From Vulpes vulpes (taxonomy: Eukaryota > Chordata > Mammalia > Carnivora > Canidae): a DNA stretch of 64,000 nt. Made by a program: the position numbers and the translations under genes. Under the pieces are notes generated by a model. The model saw only the letters and a program-made list of their open reading frames with translations, was not told where the DNA came from and did no database searches. The stretch is taken from NCBI RefSeq assembly GCF_048418805.1, contig NC_132783.1, forward strand, positions 106,047,279 to 106,111,278, in the 5' to 3' direction. The number at the start of each line of letters is the position of its first letter. Positions within the stretch are counted from its first letter, which is position 1. This document shows, in pieces, positions 12,571 to 25,427 of this stretch.

Positions 12571-12610
<40 letters not shown>
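12571..12610. repeat. (TAA)n microsatellite
   Basis: About 13 pure TAA/ATA units. Confidence 0.95.
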
Positions 12611-12611
<1 letters not shown>

Positions 12612-13140
12612 AACCTGGGTTCAGATCGTGTTGGCCTCCCTAGTACACATCTGTGATTACTGGCCTTCCTGTGTCAACTCTCCATTCTTCTGGTAACAGC
12701 CTCCCAATCTTGTTTAGATCAGCCCACCTTTATTCTAACTCCTGTGTTAAGAGAAATGAATGTACCTGACCCCTGCTTCAGTGACCCAAGCATAACCCTC
12801 TCAGAATATTCTACCCTGTGAATATCAAAGAAGGCTGTGTGACTCTAATTGGTCCAGACAGAGGAAGGCCCAGGACTTTTCAGGAACCTGTTAGAAAAGG
12901 AAGTTTTCACTTTTACTGGGGATATTGTCCCAGTCTGTCTGTGGCAGCCATCATTCTGTGACAGGAGGGACAGTCCGCCTGAGGATGGAGCCAACACAAA
13001 GGGAAGCAGTGATAGGTAACACAGAGAAAAAAAGTACTAATGAACATCATCTGGGCTCCTTGAATCAAGCCATTTCCAAACCCAGCAGTGGCTCCTGAGT
13101 TTTTGATTATATAAATCAATAAATGACCTTTTTATTTTTG
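12612..13140 (+). mobile_element. Ancient retroelement remnant ending in caataaatgacc
   Basis: Recognisable mammalian repeat text in order: ggctgtgtgactctaattgg, ggcagccatcattctgtgac, cctgaggatggagccaacac, a segment near 13045 and a terminal ataaatcaataaatgacc followed by T-rich sequence. Probably the 3' end of an old retroelement (LTR or L1); I cannot assign the family. The 68-codon reverse-strand frame here is a by-product. Confidence 0.5.
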
Positions 13141-15150
13141 TCCTTAACATAAATTTAACTTACCAAAGCTAATACAGCTAATTACCACTGGCATGTCCTT
13201 AGATAAATTATCTATTTCTTCAGATTTTTGTGAGGAGTTTTTATGAAATAATACACATATAAGATTCAGCCAAGGGCCCAGCACAATTTATTGCTGGGTG
13301 ACTGGGGAAGTATTTGCTGAAGGATAACGAGTTGAACCAAGAGTTCAGAAACCCTCACTAATACCAGTGCCAAACAGGAGTGCTACAGAGGAAGGAGCCA
13401 GCAAGTGTGATAACCTTGTTTTCCTACAGCTCCTCTCGTATCTCAGGCCTGGAGAAACTAGTTTGGAGTCTGAAGTGACAAGGTTAACAGCAGAGAGGAG
13501 AAATGAGTTAGGTCATGTCCATTCACGTCAATCACTTTAACATTCCTAAGTTGAGTATTTCAAATGAAAGGCCTCAGACATACAAAGAAAACAAAATAGA
13601 TCACTTGGACCATAGTGAGTTTTTCAGGAAAACTTGTTATGGCACAATCAGGCTAACCTGGCTGCATTGTGTAAAGCTAACATATGACTTGAGAATACAT
13701 TAATGGAAGTGATTTGGGACTTTTCGTTGTAGTTCTATTTTTCTCACCTCTCTATTGCAAAGAGAAATTAATAATGACACAAATTATTCTAATTATTTCC
13801 TTCTGGTGCATAATTTCATAACCAGCGATTTAAATGATGTATTTATATCAAAAAAGTGTTATATTTAAAGATATTTTTGAAGTTCTATAGAATTTAAATC
13901 TCATTCTTACAGGTTTATTTTTCATAAAATAAGGTCAATCTCATTACAGAATCAACGTAGAGAGACCAGGAAAAAAGAAAGAAAATTCACTTATATGTTT
14001 TTGAACTAAGATTTAGCATATATATTTGAAGGAAAATTTGAAATTGCTGAAATCTAGCTATTAATAGTACTTTGTTTTGTGATTCCTCAAAAAACAAGTG
14101 GATATATGTTCTCCTTTTTTATATGTTTGTAATTGACCTAGGAAAATGTAAAACTTTATGTGTGCAATGCCAACAAAAATGTTTCTGGGACTTCAAACAC
14201 TAGAATTAGTTAAATACACTATAATAATTCTTGTCATTTCTATTTTTGTAAACTCAATTTCAGTAGCATAGCAGGACATTCAAATGGAAACATCACAAGG
14301 CACATTCTTAGGTTTGGCCATATCACTTTAAAAAAAAAAGAAATATGAGTACAAACAAAATGATTCAGGGATAGTAGGATTTACTTACACCTGCTAAAAT
14401 AACTTAAAATATGGGGAGAATGAAAGAACCAAATTGATGGCATTTCAGTTTAGTAAGTATTTTACAAAGATTATTCTATTAACTAGGTTGTTTTAAGAAA
14501 GATCTTGAATTAATCAAACTAGGACTGTCAAATATTCAGACATTTAACACATACATAAATACTTACATGTGTGCACACACATGTATGCATTTTTTTCCTG
14601 AGTAGCCAGAGATAGATAAGCTGAGAATCCTTTCGTTTTTGTAAATCATTCAACTGTTGTATGATTGACAGACAGAAAGCTATACATATTTAATGTATAC
14701 AACTTGACAAGTTTGGAGATAAGTATATAAAAACTGGGATTCTTTTAAATCATAATTTTAGAATTTCCTCTTTAGTCATACAATAGGATTAATGTAGTCT
14801 AACTCCCAAATGGTTCAGGACTCAAACTTAACCCCAACTGTGACTTTTTGTAACTCATTAAGTATGATAATTTCTAAGCAGCACCCTCCAAGAAAAATAT
14901 AATACTAGATGTGTAATTTAACAGGTTTTAGTGTTTAGGTTTTTTTAAAGTCAAAAGAAACAGATAAAATTAATTTTATTATATTTTGCATAGTTCAATA
15001 TATTCAAAATATTATAATTTCAACATGTAATCAATATAATATTAATGAGATATTTTACTTTTTTAGGTACTGTATTTGAAATGCAGTATGTACTGTACAC
15101 TGAGCATATTTCAACTGAGGCCAGCCAAACCATGCTAGTGGATTTTTATT
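13141..15150. other. Mostly unrecognised; possible old L1 scrap at 14648-14740
   Basis: Two kilobases of AT-rich sequence. Only about 14648-14740 (gttgtatgattgacagacag through aacttgacaagtttggagat) looks like an old L1 3' UTR read in reverse. No exon is evident. Confidence 0.4.
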
Positions 15151-15165
15151 CAACAGTACAGTTCT

Positions 15166-15385
15166 TTTTTTTTTTTTTTAGATTTATTTATTTATTTATT
15201 TGAGACAGAGAAATTGTACTCATGAGTAGGGGGAGAAGCAGAAAGGGAGGGAGAGGAAAAGGGAAAGAATTTCACAGATTTTGTGCTATGCGTGGAGCCC
15301 AATTGGAACTCGATCTCACAACCTGAGATCACAACCTGAGCCAAAACAAGAGTATGATGTTCAACTGAGCCACCCAGGCACCCCT
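15166..15385 (-). mobile_element. Older CanSINE with TSD
   Basis: Poly(T) plus TTTATTTATTTATTT at the left and a reverse-read SINE head (ggggtgcctgggtggctcag) at the right. Flanked by a 15-bp duplication, 15151-15165 and 15386-15400 (caacagtacagttct with two changes), which sets the ends. Confidence 0.9.
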
Positions 15386-15400
15386 CAACAGTATAGCTCT

Positions 15401-16327
15401 AAATTCATCAGTGGCTCTTCCTCTGACAATTTCCTTCCTTGAAAATTAGTGTGCTATCGCAAATGCAACATATCTACTCTTTCCCTGCATCCCTTCTCAA
15501 CTATGCTCAGCATGGAAAGTCATTAAGAGATAACAAAATCTCAAAATTCTAAAATACAATCTGAATCTATAAATCTGAGTATTTGTGGGAATAAAAAGGT
15601 CCAACAAATATGGACAACTGAGAGCAAGTGAAATGAGGGTTTCAATCTATATCCAATAATCTACCCAGTCCATGTATTTCCCAACCTTTCTGAAATAGAA
15701 ATGTGACTTGTCACATCAGCAGATTAGATGCCCTTGCATTTCCACTAAAACATACAAAGCTGTTGGAGGAAAGTACATTCATTAAATTCTACCAGGCCAA
15801 TAAATGCAGGTCTTAACTGAGTTTTATTTTTTTTTTAACTGAGTTTTATAATAAGGCAATTTGAGTTTCTAATTATAACAGCAGTAATTTTAGGTAATAC
15901 TTGCTATGGAATAGTTCTAAACTTTTTTTAACACATTAGTCCAATATTATATATACATTTAGACTACAAACAAATAGGAGAATGCTGACATAGCCTCTCC
16001 TCTCCCTGCCCCTTTCCCATCTGCAAGTTGGAAAAGGTGGTCAAGGAGGCTTTTACAGATGTTTTTCTATCTTGGATTGGAAATGATGCTGGTTCGATAT
16101 CCACGGTCCTGTGTCAAATTGCTTGTAATCCCATGTGGAAAAATCACATAACCAATTACTTGTAATCATAGCAACCGCTCCAAAAAACTTACGTTATTCT
16201 TTCTTAAAATATTATTTTGTAGATAGTCTTAGTTAATATTCCTTGAACTATCTATTTAAATTTCTTTTTTTTTTTTTCAGTACTCTTTGACCCTACCTGT
16301 ACATCTACCCATGAGAAGCATCAAAGT
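15401..16327. other. No mobile element recognised; 14-bp direct repeat around a T-run at 15814-15849
   Basis: AT-rich sequence. The repeat taactgagttttat occurs at 15814 and 15836 with eight T between the copies. A T-run at about 16262-16277 followed by CAG looks like a splice acceptor but lacks a matching exon. Confidence 0.5.
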
Positions 16328-16550
16328 TCAGTAGGTGTAATGAAACACCGTGGGCTGTGGACTGAGCTGACCTTAGTTCAGAATCTGCCCCTGCCATTCA
16401 TAGTGAGTGACTTCGGGCAAGGTACTTAATTATTCTGATTTGTTTCTTATCTTTAAAATGAGGATGAGATCTAATGGATTCAGAACATCCATCAACAAGT
16501 CATGGCACAAATGCTAATTTTGGCTATTTTTACCATTGTTCTTATCAATA
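16328..16550 (+). mobile_element. MIR
   Basis: Sense MIR: head gtaatgaaacaccgtgggct, tRNA-like ttcagaatctgcccctgcca, core gtgagtgacttcgggcaagg, cttatctttaaaatgaggat, and a tail near 16505-16550 (ggcacaaatgctaatttt). Confidence 0.85.
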
Positions 16551-16640
16551 TTAACCCAATAATCTCATTTCTAAGAGATCTCAAAATCCTTTGAAGAAAA
16601 TTATTAAAGGCTTAAAAAATATCTCCATATTGTCTACCTA

Positions 16641-16716
16641 TATCTTTATATCTCTATAGAGATATATGGATATACAGATATCTATACATTGATATCTCTA
16701 TGGAGATATAAAGATA
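16641..16716. repeat. Inverted repeat, 24-bp arms
   Basis: Left arm 16641-16664 (tatctttatatctctataga plus gata) pairs with right arm 16693-16716 with one mismatch across a 28-bp spacer. It could form a strong hairpin or cruciform. It does not coincide with a repeat family I recognise. Confidence 0.9.
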
Positions 16717-17784
16717 GTGACAGATATTCTCTTTCTCTGTGTCTCTCTCTAACTTCAAAATTGGTCAGTAAATTAGACAGCTATTTCATGTTGCCCCCTC
16801 CTACCATATTCTAGGAAAGTAGTTTTTAGGAATTATTCTCTGAGATGTTAATAGTATTTTTTAAATTCTATTTCAGAAAGGTTGGGAAATACATTTTATT
16901 TGCATAATTTTTACTTTCTGGTAAATTTTCAAAATATTTAATATGATTAAGGACTCCAGAAAAGAGATATGTTATCAGCATTTTCTAAATTTACATGACC
17001 ACAGATACTCTTTTCTCAAAGTATTTTGCAGCACTGCAATTCCATAGGTCATACTTTGGGAAATGTTACTAGCATCTAATACTTTTTTTTATCCAACTGA
17101 ATCATAAAACTGACTCACCATCTTGGTCTGCATATACTTTACAGTTCTTCCACTTTACTCTTCCTTCGAAATCAGAGGAACAAATCCTTTTCTTGCTTCA
17201 AATCTTCCTGAAACAATTTTGTGCCAGGTTACAAAATTTTATTACTCCATAGCCTTGTAATGTTCTACTGTGTAAATAGAATTTCAAGTGAAGAAATAGT
17301 AATTAGAGACACAAAAGGAAGAAATCTAAGTTTTCAAAAAAAAATTCTCAGAGCTTCAAGTTAAAATCAAATATCTCAGGTTTAAGTTAAAAGATTAAAA
17401 GTTGCTAGTAAAAAAATTAAATGCAAAATTTTAAGTCACATGACAAAACCCATCATATGTAACTGATTATCCACTTACAATAAAACTTTATATAAAAATA
17501 TCATTGTTTATTAAGTATTATGATTTAATTATCAATCACTCAAAATCACAATTTTAAAAGGCACCAGTAAACTAAATGTATGCTAACACATTGAACAGTA
17601 TTCAAATTACTTGCAAAAGAATATTTTTTCAAATCAATTTTAAGATGCCACACATTTGGAAGATATTTAATTAATTGACTTTTTTCCTAGAAGATACTCA
17701 AATGGAATGCAAATAGCCTAATCTACATCTTAGTATGACAGCCTCACTCTTTCAGTGTTTTTGGCTGGGGAAGGGGGGGAAGGG
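16717..17784. other. No recognised feature
   Basis: AT-rich, no repeat family or exon recognised. Confidence 0.5.
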
Positions 17785-17973
17785 TTGGGTTTTTTTGAGA
17801 CAGAGAGAGTGCAAGCAGGGAGCAGGGTAAGGTGAGAGGAAGACAGAGAATTTTAAGAAGACTCCATGGCCACTGCAGAGCCCGACTTAGGGCTCAATAT
17901 CACAACCGTGAGATCATGGCCTGAGCCAAAATCAAGAGTTGGATGCTTAACTGGCTGAGCAACCCAGGCGCCT
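17785..17973 (-). mobile_element. Older CanSINE
   Basis: Reverse-read SINE: head aggcgcctgggttgctcagc at the right, B-box region near 17910-17930, purine-rich tail side with gagacagagagag at the left. No clear TSD seen. Confidence 0.85.
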
Positions 17974-18905
17974 TTCTCTGAGTCAGTTTTAGTCTTTCTA
18001 TAAATATCAATTACTTTCTGTGTCGTAAGAGAGCAATCACTGGATGAGATAACTCTTGTTCATGCTCTTCTTGGAAACTATGATAAACCCCTGGGTTTTC
18101 CAAGGACTTCTTTCTTTCAATCTTTTTAGAAAGAATTACAGTTCAGGAATTCTCATTATGCAAATTATAAATGAATTTAAAATCAGTAAGAGAGAGAAAG
18201 AGGAAGACATAAATGATTTGAAGGGAAATTACTCTCCTTTAATCAGGCATTTAAAGAAGAGACTCAAGCTTTTGTTTTAGTATAATACAATCACCAGGAA
18301 AGGACTGTAATTTTTCACAATTTAACTAAATTTTGGATATTAGCTTTTTCTTACTCTATACTGTCTGTTTCAACATAAATGCAACACTAAGTAAGCATGA
18401 AAAGATAGGTAGGTAGATAGAGAGCTAGACAGCTATAGAGACATGGGCTTCAAAAATGAATCTATTATTTAATTAATTTAACTATGTTATTTAGAATAGA
18501 AATCTGAATGGGATAAGGACAGCAAGATAGTAATCTATAATTTTGTAACAACTATCTCAGAAGACGTCAAAATATTTTTAATCTTTGAAATGTATAAGCC
18601 CATTTTTCAGATGGCAGATTGAAGGCAAAACATGTATGTAATGCCAAAACCCTGTTTGAGATGCCAAAACTTTAATCAATGATTTGTCCACCAAATGCCT
18701 GAAAAACCAAATCCAGGAGCCAACCAAATGAATTCACAGATTTATTATTCATTTATTTTAAATTTTAAAATAGTTCTTTTAAAAAACTCTCTTATTTTCA
18801 TATCCTATTTACATGAGAAGAATTAACCTATATTTAATATTATAAGAAGCATGCGATATTCATGTGGAACTGAGCTTCTGACCTAAAAGATAACTCAAAG
18901 CTAGT

Positions 18906-18908
<3 letters not shown>
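17974..18908. other. No recognised gene; short GATA-like run at 18403-18435
   Basis: AT-rich sequence. gataggtaggtagatagaga near 18405 is a small imperfect tetranucleotide repeat. Confidence 0.5.

Positions 18909-18953
<45 letters not shown>
18909..18953. repeat. (AT)n microsatellite, about 45 bp
   Basis: Uninterrupted AT dinucleotides directly upstream of the TSD of the next SINE. Confidence 0.95.
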
Positions 18954-18955
<2 letters not shown>

Positions 18956-18967
18956 AATACATATTTT

Positions 18968-19153
18968 TTTAAGATTTTCTATTTATTTATTCATGAGAAA
19001 CACAGAGAGGGAGAGAGAGAGAGAGACAGAGACATAGGCAGAGGGAGAAGCAGGCTCCATGCCGGGAGCCCAACGTGGGACTGGATCCTGGGTCTCCAGG
19101 TTCAGGCCCTGGGCTGAAGGCGGCACTAAACTGCTGAGCCACGTGGACTGCCT
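18968..19153 (-). mobile_element. SINEC_Cf-type SINE with TSD
   Basis: Reverse-strand SINEC_Cf: T-rich tail with TTTATTTATTCATGAG, purine-rich (GA) region, ggctccatgccgggagccca, and head at the right end. TSD ggaatacatatttt at 18954-18967 and 19154-19167. Inserted next to the (AT)n tract. Confidence 0.93.
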
Positions 19154-19516
19154 GGAATACATATTTTTAATATATTTTTAATATTTCAAATGGTCAATAG
19201 TACCAACATTTTAATTGTCACTAAAAGGAGGCACAGTTCATATTGTGCTGCTTAAAGTTAACAGTTTCAATCTAAGAATCTCTAAAGAGCTCCAAACTCA
19301 AAAGCTTCTGGCTGCTTCTAGAGTTCAACTGACACATAGTCATGGAAGCTGAGAGATAATTGCCAAAGGTTACTCTGAGCAGCAGTAGGGAAAATCAAAT
19401 ACAGGAGTCCCATGCTCTTATAAGTGTTTTCATCTCAAAAACACCAAGAAAAAAATTCTTTGCTATATGTCAGTCCTCAAGTGTATTTATTATTTCAATT
19501 TAATAAGTATTCATCT

Positions 19517-19683
19517 GGACAGCCCGGTGGCACATCGGTTTAGCACCACCTGCAGCCCAAGGTGTGATCCTGGGGACCCGGGATTGAGTCCCGCGTCGGG
19601 CTCCCTGCATGGAGCCTGCTGCTGCCTCAATCTCTCTCTGTGTCTCTCATGAATAAATAAATAAAATCTTAAAATAATAATAA
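19517..19683 (+). mobile_element. SINEC_Cf-type SINE with TSD
   Basis: Sense SINE, head ggacagcccggtggcacatc, body with gagtcccgcgtcgggctccc, tail AATAAATAAATAAAATC then (AAT)n. TSD taataagtattcatct at 19501-19516 and 19684-19699, a perfect 16-bp match. Confidence 0.95.
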
Positions 19684-19699
19684 TAATAAGTATTCATCT

Positions 19700-20882
19700 A
19701 GTAAGAACCCAAAAGCCCAAATGAAAATAAATGATACTTATTAGTGAATAATGGTTTGTTCCAGTTTCTGGGTCTAAAATAAAGTAACCTCATCAGAAGA
19801 TAAATACCAGCACTGCCCTTGGAAGTCAACAGGTAATGGTAAATAAGAACAAATGGAAAGAAACAAGGAAAACAGCTTAGAGAGCTGGGAGATTGATTTT
19901 CTTATGTCAATGATATGTTTCATTTGTTTCTAGCTCCTTCATTGGCTAACACAATTACATTAAATATAAGAATTTATCTCCAGTAGATTTTGGTATATTT
20001 GAGTCATACATACATGAGGCCTAAAAGAAGAAGAAAAAGAGAGCATTTTCTGATAGGTATAATTTCTGGGAATGATAAATTATATATTTCCATTTCTACA
20101 GATATTGTGTGACCTTGTATGTAGTTGTAGTTTGGCCATGGCATATCTCTTTCAGAGAAGTTGCTTTCAGGCAAAAGGTTGGCCTCAAGCCAAATATATC
20201 TTCAGAAAAATGTCAATCAGAAATTTCTAATAGAAATTATATTATAAAATTATATTATATATAATATAGAATTATATTATAATTTCTAATAAAGACATCC
20301 TGAGGTCTTGCTCAAGGTGTTTCTAATTGCCTTATTGTCATGTAGCTGAGGGGAAAGATAGACTGCATTTAAAGATATATGATTATCTAATGGAGGTGAA
20401 GGTCAAGCAATAAGGCTGATTTTCATAAAAAGAGAATCAGGAACCAGAGATTAGTCATCTACCTGGTGTCTTCTCTTCTCCTCCCTTCATGTGTCTTGTG
20501 TCTGCTTCTATAACCTGATTTTCTTCATGAAATGCCTCATCCTGTATACACCCCTCCTCCCCATACCCTGCAAAATAAAACCTGCTCCAAAACTCAACAA
20601 TAATTCCAGAGGTTATGTCATTTCCTAAATCGAGACTAATAACTACAGTAGAAGCTAAATTCTCTTATCTGACCTTGTTCAGTTACATGAACTAAAAAAG
20701 TCAAAGTAGAGAACTAAAAAAACATATGTAACTTATAACCTGATATATTCATATATAATACACATTCATAAATATATAATACATAAATATGAAAATATGA
20801 ATATGCATTATAAATATATGAAATATATACTCAATCATTATAACTTCTTAACTTAAAATGATTATATGTAAATCAAGCACAT
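19700..20882. other. No gene; AT-rich direct-repeat patch at 20221-20293
   Basis: Positions 20221-20293 contain repeated attatattata words bracketed by two aatttctaata copies (20222 and 20281). 20740-20830 is a low-complexity TA/TAA patch. The rest is unrecognised. Confidence 0.5.
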
Positions 20883-20897
20883 AAGATCTTAAACCTA

Positions 20898-21076
20898 GGG
20901 CAGCCTGGGTGGCTCGGAGGTTTAGCACTGCCTTAGGCCCAGGGTCTGACCCTGGAGACCCGGGGTTGAGTCCCGCGTCGGGCTCCCTGCATGGAGCCTG
21001 CTTCTCCCTCTGCCTGCGTCTCTGCCTCTCTCTGTGTGTCTCTCATGAATAAATTAAAAAAAATCTTTTAAAAAAA
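20898..21076 (+). mobile_element. SINEC_Cf-type SINE with TSD
   Basis: Sense SINE, head gggcagcctgggtggctcgg, gagtcccgcgtcgggctccc, tail with ATGAATAAATTAAAAAAAATC. TSD aagatcttaaaccta at 20883-20897 and a one-mismatch copy at 21077-21091. Confidence 0.95.
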
Positions 21077-21091
21077 AAGATCTTAAAGCTA

Positions 21092-23020
21092 GAGAGAAGG
21101 GGTGAAGCATAGTTTGCACCTCTCCCACCTAGCTGCTGGCTCACCTGCATGGAATGCTGACGTAGATAAGGGTCCAAGGGTGACATCTCACTTCCTAACT
21201 GGACAAAAATATGGTCAGATGTTATACTGGTTGCCACTGCTTCTCTGAGTAGCTTACAGGTAATCTTTGAAGGGTGGGTAGGGGACCTCCCTTAAGCACA
21301 AGTCTCTGACATGGGAGCTCCTATTTCATTTCTTCTTCCTTTCTCAGTCCCCTACTAAGGTAGCCCAACTCAGATTCTTACTGCTGGGGCCATTTCTCCT
21401 GACATATAAATATATTTAATGTAGTTTTGGCATAGTAGCTCAAGTCCAACCAGCATCTACACAGCTATCTACCACAGCATGCGATCAGGGGGATTAGAGG
21501 TTGGGACTAAGAGGTGCAAATTTTATTACATCTGCTTTTAGGCCATTTAGACTAGGTTTGAGAAATTCTGTCAGTTATTTCCAAGTATATCTTGTTCTAC
21601 CAGAAGGAAATCACTTAACATTTTGAAGTTACCTCATTCTTATTTGAAACATTTGTGAAAAATAACTTCACATACAGGAAGAGAAAGTAAACAGAGATAA
21701 ATCATAGAAATTTAATCTGCCACAGATGCAATGAAAACAGAAAAGCTGTGGGGGAGGGGTTGAAGAAACTTGCAAAATATTTCAATCAAATTAACATCAA
21801 GCATAAGTTAGATGAGACTGGGAAGATAATTACCTGCCTAGAAAGGCAATTAGATTAAAGTTTTGTCCTTTTTCTTTCTTTTTTTTTTTAACAGCATATG
21901 CTGTTGTTAGAAAGAAGTAGTGGAAGCATTAATTCTGGAAATATAATATTTTAAGATTGACTTTTTCTGGAAATACTTATAAATACAAAAATATGAATGT
22001 GTGGTGTAAAGGTAGAGCCATGAATAATCAAATATTGTGGAAGCAGTCCAACCTCACAGAGCTATTCCATCTCACTAGATCTTGAGTAGATATTATTATA
22101 TTACCTGCCCGTAATAAAATGGTTCTTTTGAAACAAGTGTTATCTTCCAACACTTCCTCTGCTTTATTGGAATAGCAGAATCTGTGAATCCTTTCTTGAT
22201 AATTTTAGGCTGTTCATCTCAACTGATTATTCATTTTACTTGAGTCCTTCTTCAAGAGGGTGTCAAGGACTTTTATTTTTGTCATAGAAACCATTAATTT
22301 GCATTTGAAAGATGGGAAGTTTGAATAAAGTCTTCAACTAATTATAATCAGTGGCTACATCTCTATGCAGAAGCCTGTGCATAGCCACAAAGGATCTAAG
22401 AGGACTAATGCATCTGTTTTACTTCTCATTGTTTTCATCAAAATTGTAGAGATTTTTATGTTTCCTCCACATTTCATTTCTCACCATTTCCTCTTATATG
22501 TGAAACATGCTTGGCCTTTCAATAGTCAATATTTCTAACTTTCTCCTTTATAATTAATTGTTCTCTTCTTCTCGTACTATAACTTTGTTGTTTTACTTTG
22601 CTTACTGTGAGAAAAAGTATAGGATAAAAGACGGATCTAATGAAGATGATAAAAAAGTATATGTTATAATTTATATGTTATAATGTTATAATTTATATTT
22701 AATATATCTCAGAAAGTGAGATATATTCACTGAATATCTCTACTGAAATAACAAGCACAGTAAAAGCAGCTAATTAGTATTTGAAATCACAATTAGCTTT
22801 TACATCTATTATATCTTTGAAAGAAAACGGTATTTCAGATACAGTATTGTTAAAAGATAAACAGAGGTACTTGGTGAAATACCAAAACAAAACATCAAAG
22901 ATAAATCATCTATAAAGTAAGAAAATTGAAAGATAATATGAAGGAAAATAATGCAACAATGAACGGAAGCCATACAATTTCCAGTAGAAGAGTGTTGAGT
23001 AATGGAAACAATCTAAAATA
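21092..23020. other. No recognised gene or repeat
   Basis: Nearly 2 kb without a recognised element. A small TA-rich duplication (gttataatttatat at about 22663 and 22686) is present. The pyrimidine run at about 21870-21893 ending in ACAG is acceptor-like but has no partner donor. Confidence 0.5.
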
Positions 23021-23035
23021 AAAGTGATTTCAACA

Positions 23036-23250
23036 GGGTGCCTGGGGGGCTCAGTGGTTGAGCATCTGTCTTTGGCTCAGGTTGTGATCCCGGGGTCCTG
23101 GGATTGAGTCCTACATTGGGCTCCCTTCAAGGAGCCTGCTTCTCCCTCTGTCTGTGTCTCTGCCTCTCTCTCCGTGTGTCTCTCACGAATAAATAAATAC
23201 AATCTTTAAGAATAATTAATTAATTAATTAATTTAAAAAATATTTTTTAA
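23036..23250 (+). mobile_element. SINEC_Cf-type SINE with (TTAA)n tail and TSD
   Basis: Sense SINE, head gggtgcctggggggctcagt, CT-rich region, tail CGAATAAATAAATAC then TTAA repeats (about 23212-23233). Perfect 15-bp TSD aaagtgatttcaaca at 23021-23035 and 23251-23265. Confidence 0.95.
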
Positions 23251-23265
23251 AAAGTGATTTCAACA

Positions 23266-24544
23266 AAACAGGTTCAAACTTCAAAGGTCAAAAGACAGAG
23301 GAAGAAACATCCCCATAATTGATAAACAAAATAAATTAACATAAAGTTTGGTGAAAACGCTCAGAAAAAAATTAAAAAACTGAAAAAATCAAAAATGTTC
23401 ATTCAAATTTAATCATACCATCTTGAACTCAATCCAGATCTCTATTTTGTATCTTAATAATGTATACAGACACACTCTTTAAGAGCAAAGAATAGGGACA
23501 ATATGATCTTTTAATTAAATTGCCAAGATCAAACTACAACAAACTTCAAGTGAATTCCTGAATGTAAAAATAAGTAGCATTTTAGGGTTGATTTCATGTA
23601 ATAAATCATCCATCAATATATCAGCATATATTTTCATTAAAAATGTACCAAAAGGGACTTTGGATCCAATATCCAAAAATATCTGTGAGATCTGCTTTCA
23701 GAATATGCTAGTAGCATTTGACCAATATTTTCACGTCAGAAGTGCCTCTAACTTCATATTTAATTACTATAAAATAAATCTAAATTGATTCCAAACCTTT
23801 ATGTTTTATAGTCTAATTTTCATTAAATGAAATTTCATTAAATGAAATTAAGAATAAAAAACATTTTTTCCTCTTAATCTTCTGGCTCCATAAAGAGTCC
23901 CACTGAAATTCGTAAGAAAAAAAGCAACTACAAGAGAAGACATGTTCAAACACTGATTGACTTCTTATCTTTGGGATTAGATTGGCAAAGCCAACAGCAA
24001 ATGAATTGAGAGAACTACTGCACTAATAGATACTTCAACTGTTTCCCTTGGAAATGCAATGAGACTAATAATAGCCTGCAATAACAATAATGAATCCTAT
24101 TAGCTTTTCATGATGATGACGATGATGATGATGATTATCCTAGGTTGAAAATAAGATTACAAGAAAGAATATTGTGCAAGATGTTCTCTGAAATTAAAAA
24201 TGAAATATGTTCTCTTCCATATGTACATTTCTTCCAGACAGTGTGTAAGGTAGTAGCTGTTTCTTTGGTACGTAAAAACTGAAAGATCATTACAATCACA
24301 CAAATTAAATTCTGGTTATTGTTTCTGCGAGGTATATACTAGAAACAGCATATATACTTTCTCTTCTCATATCTGCAATATTACTTCTTATCTGTAAATC
24401 AGACAGAAATCCTCTTGCCTCTGTCACAGAGAGAAATTAGCTCATATCTGACAATGGATTTAAGCCATCTTAAAATTTCGGGGTTTCCAGGGTAAAATTC
24501 AGTATGTTTAATTCTTATCCTCCAATTTGGAGATTATATACATA

Positions 24545-24591
<47 letters not shown>

Positions 24592-25427
24592 AATTCTAAA
24601 CCCCCTAATGCGTAATAATTTTGCTCACCTCATGCCATTACATTTGTTTAAAAATAGTAGTCCTCTGTTTTCAATAAAACTGATGTAAACCATGCAATCC
24701 CTCAATGTAATTACTTGATAAAACAGCAGGTGGTTTTACAGCATTATCATAAAAAGTCACTGGTAGAAATATTGATAAAAGTTCGTGTTTCAATAGCATA
24801 AGTTATTTTCTTCCAAACTGACATGCACTGTGCATAATTAAGCAGTCTTCAATATTACAAAAGTCTGAAAAACATTATGTATAGCTTTCTATCTTGATTG
24901 AACTCCAAAACCAGAGAGTGGATAATGAAAAACAGAAGCCGATGTTAACAGTTTGGGTAACTAATGAGAAATGTGTCACCTAAACTTAAGCCAATATTTG
25001 TCCCATAATTTGAAATCTCTTCCTATTAAATGAAATCATTTAATGTAAATAATTGTGGCTTTCCCTATGGTCACATACAAATCTCCCCCATCTATCCACT
25101 CTCAACCATTATATACATCTTTCAAATGGTATATAATGAGGCTTGTCTGCCTTTCTCACACATCAGAGGAGGGCCATCCAGTTTAAAATGAAAGGTTGGA
25201 ACTTGTCTGGGGTAAATAATGATTCCTTCATCCAAAAAATGTCTCTAGGGTGCCATTTCTATTTCAGGCACTTTGTTCTGAGTGCTTATCTCTTCTAGAT
25301 AGAGCTCAACCCTAAAAGGGCTTATAGACATTTTTTAGACCCTTAGAGCTGCCCAGTACTCAGTTTGTAGTCTACAGAGGGTGTGACTGTCTTTTAGATG
25401 GTCACTTGAAGGAGGGAAAATGGAGTG
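23266..25427. other. No gene; three short simple repeats
   Basis: A 15-bp tandem duplication cattaaatgaaattt lies at 23821-23850, a (GAT)n at 24110-24136 and a (TA)n at 24534-24589. The 66-codon frame at 23588 has no recognisable motif. Confidence 0.5.
24534..24589. repeat. (TA)n microsatellite
   Basis: TA dinucleotides with a CATATATATGTG interruption near the left end. Confidence 0.95.

Noticed and set aside
16262..16280. Strong-looking splice acceptor (T-run followed by CAG)
   Set aside because: No donor at a plausible distance, and the following sequence soon becomes a MIR.
21870..21893. Pyrimidine tract plus ACAG, acceptor-like
   Set aside because: No convincing donor or open frame downstream.
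25021..25045. Small palindrome around attaaatgaaatcatttaat
   Set aside because: Nine-bp arms in AT-rich DNA are expected by chance.
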